From assembly GCF_902459475.1 (NCBI RefSeq), contig NZ_LR699114.1:992001-1056000 (forward strand): 64,000 nt of DNA, read 5' to 3'. Every line of letters begins with the position of its first letter. Position 1 is the stretch's first letter. Made by a program: the position numbers and the translations under genes. Source of the stretch: Aquicella lusitana. Lineage in GTDB: Bacteria > Pseudomonadota > Gammaproteobacteria > DSM-16500. Shown here piece after piece: positions 27,528 through 34,447 of the stretch. The notes below the pieces were generated by a model that ran no database searches, was not told the origin of the DNA, and was given only the letters and a program-made list of their open reading frames with translations.

Positions 27528-28655
27528 TCAGCATATTGGCTGAATGGTTATCACGTTATTCTCAGAATGATGGATGGTTGGCGCAGTGAGTTTGCTTACA
27601 TAATCATATGCGTTTTTAAACATAGCCTCATTTAATAATTTTTTACAATTTTCAAAGCGTCTTTGCTCATATTGCCGCAAATTTTCAAGGCTATCCTGCA
27701 TATTGTTGTTGGCAATCTGTACCCATGTCCACAAGGCGGCCCAAAGTTCAACGACTGGTTTGTAGAGTAGGAAACGTTGATAAGCTTCATTTGCCCAGGT
27801 ACCAAAATAGTAGAGAAATAACTGGTGATCCTGAGATTCAGTAAACTCGCCTTCACATGAAGTATTGGCAAGGTCCCACACGGGATCGTTATTGCCGGAA
27901 TATTCCCAGTCAATCAACTTCATTTCACCGTTAGATTTGATAAAATTACCCGGTGTGGTGTCATTATGACAGGGAACTTTCTTGATATTCAGTGCACAAA
28001 AAAGTCTTTCCAGTTTGTTCATGGTCTCCATGACTATTTCGTATGCCGGGGGAAGGGCAACTTGTTTTTCTTTGAGCAGCGCGAGCATTTTTCTGTTTCT
28101 CGCAAAGACGTCGATATCATTGCTGAATTGCTTACTGCACCCGTGAACGATCTTAAGGACATGCGCTGCTTTTTGGAGATTTTTGGCATCCTTGAATAAC
28201 TCAGGCGTCATGGGTTTAGGATTGGGAAGGTAGTGCGTAATCTGATTACCTTTTTTACCTGCATAGGCGACTGGCGCTGCAATGCCTAAGCGTACAGCGA
28301 TGGCAACATTATATGCTTCAGCCTCGCGATCAATAAAACGATCAGAATGGATGCCTGGCCGTCTCCCGACGAAAGCCTTTCCTGCTGTTGCAAAAAAAAT
28401 GGAGGTATTCGTCAGGCCACCACCGAGTTTTTTAATTTCCATGATTTGATTGGGCGCTTTATTAGCAAAATCACTCGCCTGGCTTAGTACACTGAACAGC
28501 GTTTTTTTGATTGGGTCTTGATTGATAACTCTGTTCCAGTCTTTATTCACAGCGGGCGCGACTGTGATGAATGTCTTGATATCAATATAGCTGAATAATT
28601 TAACAGCAAGATCATCAGGAAAATCAGGATTTAGTTTGCCAAAGAAATTAGCCAT
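27528..28655 (-). CDS. F-box / choline-kinase-like phosphotransferase fusion (candidate effector)
   Basis: The 375-residue protein joins two domains. Residues about 9-46 are an F-box (PDFPDDLAVKLFSYIDI, then a V-x-x-D-W-x-x-V/I ending). Residues about 70-350 are an aminoglycoside-phosphotransferase/choline-kinase fold close to LicA. It has the glycine loop KKLGGGLTNTSIF, Brenner's motif PCHNDTTPGNFI (catalytic Asp232, Asn237) and KLIDWEYSGNNDPVWDLAN (metal-binding Asp249). All kinase residues expected are present, so it should be active, probably on choline, ethanolamine or a similar small alcohol. It starts six bases after nadE stops and shares its transcript. No signal peptide. The F-box implies action inside a eukaryotic host; an alternative is that the F-box-like segment is only a helical bundle. 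Confidence 0.85.
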   Translation of the reverse strand: MANFFGKLNPDFPDDLAVKLFSYIDIKTFITVAPAVNKDWNRVINQDPIKKTLFSVLSQASDFANKAPNQIMEIKKLGGGLTNTSIFFATAGKAFVGRRPGIHSDRFIDREAEAYNVAIAVRLGIAAPVAYAGKKGNQITHYLPNPKPMTPELFKDAKNLQKAAHVLKIVHGCSKQFSNDIDVFARNRKMLALLKEKQVALPPAYEIVMETMNKLERLFCALNIKKVPCHNDTTPGNFIKSNGEMKLIDWEYSGNNDPVWDLANTSCEGEFTESQDHQLFLYYFGTWANEAYQRFLLYKPVVELWAALWTWVQIANNNMQDSLENLRQYEQRRFENCKKLLNEAMFKNAYDYVSKLTAPTIHHSENNVITIQPIC

Positions 28656-28661
28656 GCTAGT

Positions 28662-30281
28662 TCAACCTTTAAAGCCACTTGTTATTGGATAGCGCCAGTC
28701 TTTACCAAATGATTTATGATTAATGCGGGGTCCGATGGCGGCTTGTCGTCGTTTATATTCATTTTTATGAATCAGGTTAACTACCTTTTTTACCGTTCCG
28801 GGGTTGAAGCCCTGACCTATGATTTCGTCAATGCTCTGTCCCTGATTGAGATAACATTCGAGTATTTTGTCTAAAAGCGGATAGGGCGGAAGGCTGTCCT
28901 CATCTTTCTGATTGGGTGCCAATTCGGCTGTGGGCGCTCGCACAATGGTACGTTCAGGAATCACCGGATGAAGCGTATTGCGGTATTTCGCCAGATCATA
29001 CACGCGGGTTTTGGGAATGTCTTTTAGCACTGCAAAGCCGCCTGCCATATCACCATAGAGCGTGCAGTAACCAACCGCGATTTCACTGCGGTTGCCAGTG
29101 GTAAGGACCATGTGACCGTATTTATTGGAAAGCGCCATAAGAATAATGGCACGGCAGCGCGCCTGAATATTTTCTTCTGTCACATCTGGGTTCCGTCCTG
29201 TAAATGCAGGGGCAAGCGATGTCAAAAAACTTTTATAAACAGGCTCGATGGAAATGGTTTCAAGCTTAACGCCTAAATGTTGTGCCACATTTTCTGCATC
29301 TTCCCGGCTGATGTCGGCAGAAAAACGGGACGGCATAAAAATGGCTCGGACCCGATCTTTGCCCAATGCGTCTACTGCAATTGCTAATGTAAGCGCTGAA
29401 TCAATACCACCGGAGACGCCTACCAGCACGCCGGGAAAATAATTTTTTTCAATATAATCGCGTAATCCCAGCACGAGTGCCTGATAAATTTTTTCATTCT
29501 GCTCCGAAAGAGTGATGGCTGCGGAAGCCATGCGCGATTGGTCACTTGTAAAATCAATATCGACAGGTAAAAGCGTTTCATTGAAAAAGCCTGCAAATTG
29601 GCATAGCTTGCCTTCCTGATCTATTGTCATGGAGCCGCCGTCAAATATGAGTTCATCCTGTCCGCCCGTATTATTAACATAAATAATCGGTATCCTGTTT
29701 TCTTTAGCGCGTCCGGATAAAACAGCCATGCGCTGTTCGTGTTTATTGACTTCAAAGGGTGATGCGTTGGGAGAAAGAATCAGTCGGGCACCTTTTGCGG
29801 CGGCGAGCTGTACAGGTTCCGGGAACCAGATGTCTTCGCAAATAACCAAGCCGGTTGGAATACCTTTTATGGGTACCACGCAAGGTGTATCACCAGGCGT
29901 AAAATAACGGTACTCGTCAAATACGCCATAATTGGGAAGGTGTCTTTTTGCATAGGTTCCTAATATTTCGCCATTATAAATTAACGTGCAAGCATTATAT
30001 AAACCTCGGGCAGTGGATTGCGGATGACTAACAAGACAATAGATGCCGCGGATTTCTGCAATGAAAGTTTGCAGGGCTGTCTCGGCTTGTTGAATAAATG
30101 CTTTTCGTAGCAACAAATCTTCGGGTGGATAACCCGTGATACTTAATTCAGGAAAGACGATGATGTCGGCCGACAGTGCATCGCGTGCAGTTACTGCTGC
30201 TTTGATATGTTTTTGCAGGTTTCCCTCTATATCGCCGACCTTCAAATTAAGCTGAGCAAGCACAATACGTAATTTAGCCAT
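28662..30281 (-). CDS. nadE: glutamine-dependent NAD+ synthetase
   Basis: NadE converts nicotinate adenine dinucleotide to NAD+ using ATP and glutamine-derived ammonia. The 539-residue protein has an N-terminal nitrilase-like glutaminase domain (Glu in FPELSITGYPPEDLL, Lys in the YAKRHLPNYGVFDE segment, Cys in LVICEDIWF) and a C-terminal synthetase domain with the PP-loop GVSGGIDSALTLAIA and TTGNRSEIAVGY. It follows ygfZ by 15 bp. Together with pncA 1.2 kb away it provides the nicotinamide-to-NAD salvage ends, though pncB and nadD are not seen here. Confidence 0.96.
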   Translation of the reverse strand: MAKLRIVLAQLNLKVGDIEGNLQKHIKAAVTARDALSADIIVFPELSITGYPPEDLLLRKAFIQQAETALQTFIAEIRGIYCLVSHPQSTARGLYNACTLIYNGEILGTYAKRHLPNYGVFDEYRYFTPGDTPCVVPIKGIPTGLVICEDIWFPEPVQLAAAKGARLILSPNASPFEVNKHEQRMAVLSGRAKENRIPIIYVNNTGGQDELIFDGGSMTIDQEGKLCQFAGFFNETLLPVDIDFTSDQSRMASAAITLSEQNEKIYQALVLGLRDYIEKNYFPGVLVGVSGGIDSALTLAIAVDALGKDRVRAIFMPSRFSADISREDAENVAQHLGVKLETISIEPVYKSFLTSLAPAFTGRNPDVTEENIQARCRAIILMALSNKYGHMVLTTGNRSEIAVGYCTLYGDMAGGFAVLKDIPKTRVYDLAKYRNTLHPVIPERTIVRAPTAELAPNQKDEDSLPPYPLLDKILECYLNQGQSIDEIIGQGFNPGTVKKVVNLIHKNEYKRRQAAIGPRINHKSFGKDWRYPITSGFKG

Positions 30282-30296
30282 TTTATTCTCGCTTTT

Positions 30297-31181
30297 TTAG
30301 TCTTGTATTACAAAATAATGGTGATGATTATGATCCAGAAAAAGATGATTATTTTTGGCATTGGATTCATCTGTCACAATCAAGACACTGCAATGATTAT
30401 AGTCCTTTAGGCAACTATCAACGATTATGCCACAAGGTTTTATGTCATTCTGGTGCTGGTAATAAATAGTTGCGCCGGGTTTGGGAGGATCCTGGCTGAT
30501 CAGCTCGGCATGGTAAAGATGATTCTTGAGCTTTCCTTTGTAGTGCATACGGGCGATGATTTCTTGCCCTGTATAACAGCCCTTTTCAAAGCTGACAGCT
30601 TGTAACGCGGGCAGGTTAATTTCGTGCGGAAGCAATTTGGCTGTCGTTTCAGGATAAATCGCAGGAAGATGGTCAGCAATATCAAGACATTTCCAGGCAT
30701 TGGCTGAGGCAGGTTCCGCTTGGCTGCTTAAAAATGCGAGATGTGTTTTTATCGCTTCAGCCGGGCCAAAGATAATATGTCTTAAAGGTGAAGAAGGCAT
30801 GTTTATACACATCAGATCGTTGAAAGAAGCAATGGTTTTTATCGAGCCTGCATAACCGTTTATGAGGTAGTTGTCACTCACATCGGCTAACGTGGCTTTG
30901 TAAAAAATAGCGTATTTTTTTAATGCTGCAAGTGCGACGGGAACATGATCGTGCGGCATGAGTAGATAATAAGCGTCCTTTGACCGATAGAGCCAAAACA
31001 GGCTAATAATCCGGCCCTGGGGGTTACAATGTGCGCCTAGTCTGCTTTGTGTTGGTGATATTTTTTCAACGTCGCAGGTAAGTTGGCCTTGTAATAATCG
31101 GGTTACATCGGGACCGCTTGCTTTTAATACACCATAAGTATGCAAGTTAAACAGGCGACTTGGGGCAACGGCTGTGTTCAT
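30297..31181 (-). CDS. ygfZ: folate-binding iron-sulfur repair protein YgfZ
   Basis: The 294-residue protein is related to GcvT and has the YgfZ signature FEKGCYTGQEIIARMHYKG with the conserved cysteine, near residue 205. YgfZ binds tetrahydrofolate and helps assemble or repair [4Fe-4S] clusters in enzymes such as MiaB. The N-terminal part contains GPDVTRLLQGQLTCDV and LGAHCNPQGRIISLFWLY as expected. It is the first gene of the ygfZ-nadE-F-box/kinase series on the minus strand. Confidence 0.93.
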   Translation of the reverse strand: MNTAVAPSRLFNLHTYGVLKASGPDVTRLLQGQLTCDVEKISPTQSRLGAHCNPQGRIISLFWLYRSKDAYYLLMPHDHVPVALAALKKYAIFYKATLADVSDNYLINGYAGSIKTIASFNDLMCINMPSSPLRHIIFGPAEAIKTHLAFLSSQAEPASANAWKCLDIADHLPAIYPETTAKLLPHEINLPALQAVSFEKGCYTGQEIIARMHYKGKLKNHLYHAELISQDPPKPGATIYYQHQNDIKPCGIIVDSCLKDYNHCSVLIVTDESNAKNNHLFLDHNHHHYFVIQD

Positions 31182-31310
31182 CGGTCAGTCAATTTCCTCG
31201 TCAAAAATGTTATGTGCAAAATGGTCTTATCTGTTTTTTTCTGCCAGCCAAAAAGCTTCTGGCGACAGCTTTTAATTCCAATATCAGTATCGCTTAAGGA
31301 AATACAACAC

Positions 31311-31347
31311 TGTCATCCTGAGATCCTTCGCTTCGCTCAGGATGACA
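31311..31347. repeat. dispersed palindrome (GTCATCC-tip family), copy 2
   Basis: Bases 31311-31322 (TGTCATCCTGAG) are perfectly complementary to 31336-31347 (CTCAGGATGACA), with a 13-base interior including CCTTCGCTTCG. The arms share the GTCATCC/GGATGAC tips with the elements at 13981 and 41281. Confidence 0.85.
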
Positions 31348-31365
31348 AATTATGAACATCCCTGA

Positions 31366-31382
31366 AAAATGGCCAAAGTCCA
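31366..31382 (+). repeat. AATGGCCAAAGTCCA core motif, copy 1
   Basis: AAAATGGCCAAAGTCCA occurs 19 bases after the palindrome at 31311-31347. Nearly the same string follows the palindrome at 41281 and recurs at 58585, suggesting a composite repeat element of palindrome plus tail. Confidence 0.7.
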
Positions 31383-31527
31383 ATTAAAAAAGAGCGCCAT
31401 TGAATTCCAATATGATAAATAAAATAGCATCATTCTTCTACGAAGTTGTTGCCATCTCTCATCAACCCCTATAAATTCCCTCTTAAACTTGCCGCTTGCT
31501 ATAGTTATAAAAGGAGGTGGAGATAAG

Positions 31528-32181
31528 ATGGCGAAGAAAAAAGCATTAATTATGGTTGACTTACAAAATGACTTTTGTGAGGGCGGTCATTTGGCTGTTC
31601 CAGGGGGAGATGAAGTGATTCCCCTCGCTAATCAGCTGCAGGATTATTTTGACTTGGTAGTGGCGACGCAGGATTGGCATCCCCAGGATCATATGAGCTT
31701 TGCAAGCAACCATCCCGCTTATGGTATTGGTGATGTCATCGTTGTGGATGAGATTCCTCAAGTGCTCTGGCCTGATCATTGTGTGCAGCATAGCAAGGGT
31801 GCGGAATTCCATCCTGATCTCAACACGCAAAAAATTGAGAAGATTTTTCATAAAGGAACAGATAAAAAAATTGATAGCTACAGTGCGTTTTTTGACAATG
31901 CGCATCGCCGCTCCACAGGGCTCGGCGAATACTTGCGAAGCAAGGAAATTGAGGATGTATACATCATGGGGCTGGCGACAGATTATTGCGTCAAATATTC
32001 ATCACTTGATGCAGCTCATCTTGGTTTTAATGTGTATGTCATTGAAGATGCATGTCGGGGCGTTGAACTGAATCCGGGCGATGTTGCCCGCTCATGGGAA
32101 GAAATGCGCGAGTCAGGTGCCCATGTTGTTCACTCAAGTGATATTCTCAAGGCCGACGAAGGCACGCCCGCCCGCCTCTAA
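31528..32181 (+). CDS. pncA: nicotinamidase
   Basis: PncA hydrolyses nicotinamide to nicotinic acid, feeding NAD salvage. The 217-residue isochorismatase-fold protein has the catalytic Asp in ALIMVDLQNDFCEGG, metal ligands in DWHPQDHMSF, the lysine region FHKGTDKKIDSYSAF, and the cis-peptide and nucleophile cysteine in MGLATDYCVKYSSLDA. I start at ATG 31528, directly after AAGGAGGTGG; an upstream ATG at 31489 would include the ribosome-binding site in the coding region. It converges with gph and overlaps its end by four bases. Confidence 0.95.
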   Translation: MAKKKALIMVDLQNDFCEGGHLAVPGGDEVIPLANQLQDYFDLVVATQDWHPQDHMSFASNHPAYGIGDVIVVDEIPQVLWPDHCVQHSKGAEFHPDLNTQKIEKIFHKGTDKKIDSYSAFFDNAHRRSTGLGEYLRSKEIEDVYIMGLATDYCVKYSSLDAAHLGFNVYVIEDACRGVELNPGDVARSWEEMRESGAHVVHSSDILKADEGTPARL

Positions 32182-32837
32182 AGCCATTTAATAATCTCAG
32201 CAGGTTGATGAATATACCCATCAGCCTGCCACTCAAATGGATTCTCCTTTTCACCAATGTAACCATACAAAGCCACCAGTGAGCGGGTACCCGCTGCCTT
32301 ACTGGCAATCATGTCATTCATGGCATCGCCTATGTATATGCATTCTTGAGGATCTTGATTTAGCAGCTCGCAAGCGTAACGGATGGGTGCCGGATCCGGT
32401 TTGGCAGCTGGCAAGGAATCACCGCAAATGACACATTGCGGGCGTTTTTCGAAGTTCAAAGCCTTAAGCAATGCGAAGGTTTGTCTGCTGAGTTTGTTTG
32501 TTACGATACCCCAGGAAATCCGGTGTTGATCCAGGTGATTTAATACATGATCAATGTCAGGAAATAACCGTGTTGAGTCTGCCAAGTGGTTCTGGTAAAG
32601 CTCAAGAAAACGTTCACGCAAGGCAGGGAAGGCAGGATCGTTTTCTTCAATACCAAGTACCTTCTTCACCATGGCTTTGGAGCCATGGCTAATAATAGGG
32701 CGTATTTCTGACAAGGGCATATCTGTAAAACCCTGTTCCTGGCGCAGCCGGTTTAATGCATAAACGAGGTCCGGTGCGGTATCAAGCAGGGTACCATCCA
32801 GATCAAATAAAACCGCGCGTGTGGTGATTGTCGTCAT
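32178..32837 (-). CDS. gph: HAD phosphatase, phosphoglycolate phosphatase type
   Basis: The 219-residue protein is a HAD-superfamily phosphatase with cap: nucleophile motif VLFDLDGTLLDTAPDLVYALN, motif II IVTNKLSRQTFALL, motif III lysine in AAKPDPAPIRYA and motif IV ECIYIGDAMNDM. The sequence fits Gph/PhnX-like enzymes; in several gammaproteobacteria, a gph-like gene (mupP in Pseudomonas) follows ubiG, where it recycles MurNAc-6-phosphate. This gene overlaps ubiG by four bases, so the MupP role is a real alternative to phosphoglycolate detoxification. Confidence 0.88.
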   Translation of the reverse strand: MTTITTRAVLFDLDGTLLDTAPDLVYALNRLRQEQGFTDMPLSEIRPIISHGSKAMVKKVLGIEENDPAFPALRERFLELYQNHLADSTRLFPDIDHVLNHLDQHRISWGIVTNKLSRQTFALLKALNFEKRPQCVICGDSLPAAKPDPAPIRYACELLNQDPQECIYIGDAMNDMIASKAAGTRSLVALYGYIGEKENPFEWQADGYIHQPAEIIKWL

Positions 32838-33535
32838 AATGATTTTCTGGCGTAAAAAAGATAGTTAACGGAAATATCATCTGTGAGTTTAAATTGCTGC
32901 GAGAAAGGTTGATAAGAAATGCCTTTCACTTCTTGCGGCATTAATCCTGCTTCTCTTGTCCATGCAGAGAGCTCAGAAGGGCGAATGAATTTAGCATAAT
33001 CATGTGTATTTTTTGGCAGCAGTTTCAGAATATATTCTGCTCCTAAGATGGCAAAAAGATAGGCTTTAGGATTGCGGTTCAGTGTGGAAAAAAAGAGGTG
33101 GCCGCCAGGTTTTACAAGTGCTGCGCATGCGCGTACGATGGAGGCGGGATCCGGTACATGTTCCAACATTTCAAGGCAGGTCACGGCATCATAATAAGCA
33201 GGACGTTCGGTAGCAATGGTTTCTGCTTGGGTATGCAGATATTCTACCCGCATGCCGGATTCCAGTTGGTGCAGCTTTGCCACTTCAATTAACGATTTAT
33301 TCATGTCAACGCCGGTTACTTGCGCGCCTTTTGCGGCCATGCTTTCCGAAAGGATGCCTCCGCCACAGCCTATATCAATGACAGTTTTTCCATTCAGATC
33401 AATTTTTTCCGATATATAACCTAATCTTATAGGGTTTATCTCATGCAATGTCTTAAGATCCCCGGTGGGATCCCACCAGTGTGCTGCCAGCGAAGCAAAT
33501 TTTGCTAATTCCTGCTGGTCGTAATTTTCATTCAT
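32834..33535 (-). CDS. ubiG: ubiquinone biosynthesis O-methyltransferase
   Basis: UbiG performs both O-methylations in ubiquinone synthesis, using S-adenosylmethionine. The 233-residue protein has the N-terminal FASLAAHWWDPTGDLKTLHEIN, then SAM motif I VIDIGCGGGILSESMA, the acidic VTGVDMN, and CLEMLEHVPDP. All match UbiG closely, including its length. It overlaps gph by four bases and is divergent from the proline-rich secreted protein across 227 bp. Confidence 0.96.
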   Translation of the reverse strand: MNENYDQQELAKFASLAAHWWDPTGDLKTLHEINPIRLGYISEKIDLNGKTVIDIGCGGGILSESMAAKGAQVTGVDMNKSLIEVAKLHQLESGMRVEYLHTQAETIATERPAYYDAVTCLEMLEHVPDPASIVRACAALVKPGGHLFFSTLNRNPKAYLFAILGAEYILKLLPKNTHDYAKFIRPSELSAWTREAGLMPQEVKGISYQPFSQQFKLTDDISVNYLFYARKSL

Positions 33536-33762
33536 ATCATCTATCCTGGCATTAAAAAATGGTGCGGTTTTTTTTGAGAAAATGTTGTGTCAAATGCATG
33601 CCGTCTTTGTTTATTTTACGCTGGCGGGCTTGCGTTCTATCCATTCGATTTCAAAAAAAATTTAATTTTCTCAAGTATTAATCTTGCCTGTGCAAGGAGT
33701 ATAAGTTTATCATTTATTGCGCGGGCCAATCAAAGCACTTCAACTGGTAAAGGGAATTTGAT

Positions 33763-34359
33763 ATGAAACAGAAATATTTCGCAATAGCCGTTTTGACTGC
33801 CTTTCTGCCGTTCGGTGCGAGCGCACAGGACCAACAGGGAACCATGCCATCAGGCCCACCGCCCGGCCAAATGCCCCAAGGTCAAAACCAATCTTCCCCC
33901 TCTGAGCAAATTTCCCCTGCTCAGGGCGATACACCCCCGGGCACTCCAATTGAAAGCAAAAGCGCGGGCGGCGAGAGCCAGATGACGATTATTGATGCCT
34001 CAGGGAACTTGAAAATAGTCGAAAAACCTAAGCAGGATGGACAGGATGCCCAACCCCAACCGGATCAAGGCCCTTCCTCAGTCTCTACGCCCCCGGATGC
34101 ATCGGCTACGCCGATTACTCCTTCTTCGCCGCCCTCTGCTCCATCAGACATTTCGCCGTCGGTGCCAGCACAGCCTGCTCAACCCCCGCAGCCGCCTTCG
34201 CCGCCAGCAGATGAGCTTCCGCCGGGCATGCCTACGCCCCCTGCTGGTGCGCCCCAGCCGAGTCCTCAGCCGTTTGGGCCTACCGCGCCTGCTCAATCGC
34301 CGATGCCGCAACCTATGCCGGGATCGGGCCCCACAGGAAGTCAGCCAGCAGGATCTTAG
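33763..34359 (+). CDS. proline-rich exported protein, low complexity
   Basis: The 198-residue protein has a clear signal peptide (MKQKYFAIAVLTAFLPFGASA, cleavage before QDQQ) and a mature part made almost wholly of P, S, Q, A and G. The only ordinary segment is a short stretch at about 75-95 (GESQMTIIDASGNLKIVEKP). There are no cysteines and no anchor, so it should be periplasmic, wall-associated or secreted. The coding strand is C-rich there, and a second overlapping frame that stays open is a by-product. No family recognised. It is followed by a good terminator and so is a single-gene unit. Confidence 0.75.
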   Translation: MKQKYFAIAVLTAFLPFGASAQDQQGTMPSGPPPGQMPQGQNQSSPSEQISPAQGDTPPGTPIESKSAGGESQMTIIDASGNLKIVEKPKQDGQDAQPQPDQGPSSVSTPPDASATPITPSSPPSAPSDISPSVPAQPAQPPQPPSPPADELPPGMPTPPAGAPQPSPQPFGPTAPAQSPMPQPMPGSGPTGSQPAGS

Positions 34360-34402
34360 TCGTTGAAAGTTTGTGTCGGGCTGTGTAAATGTTATTTTTC
34401 AG

Positions 34403-34429
34403 AAAACCCTGTTATGGCAGGGTTTTTTT
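34403..34429 (+). terminator. rho-independent terminator after the proline-rich gene
   Basis: AAAACCCTG pairs with CAGGGTTTT around a six-base loop and runs into seven Ts. It lies between the proline-rich gene and pepN, whose ribosome-binding site GGGAG follows, so pepN-fumC needs its own promoter or read-through. Confidence 0.85.
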
Positions 34430-34447
34430 CTTTATCGGGAGAATACG

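Larger units (their letters stand above)
31182..31527. other. 346-bp intergenic region with a dispersed palindromic repeat
   Basis: This is the only gap over 300 bp. It separates the divergent ygfZ and pncA genes. It holds the palindrome at 31311-31347 and a conserved core motif at 31366-31382; the rest shows no open frame with a ribosome-binding site and no RNA gene that I recognise. The 3' end carries the strong AAGGAGGTGG ribosome-binding site of pncA. Confidence 0.6.

Noticed and set aside
34037-34366. A 109-codon arginine/leucine-rich frame overlapping the proline-rich gene
   Set aside because: Its composition is the frame-shifted image of the proline codons of the real gene, which has a signal peptide and a proper start.
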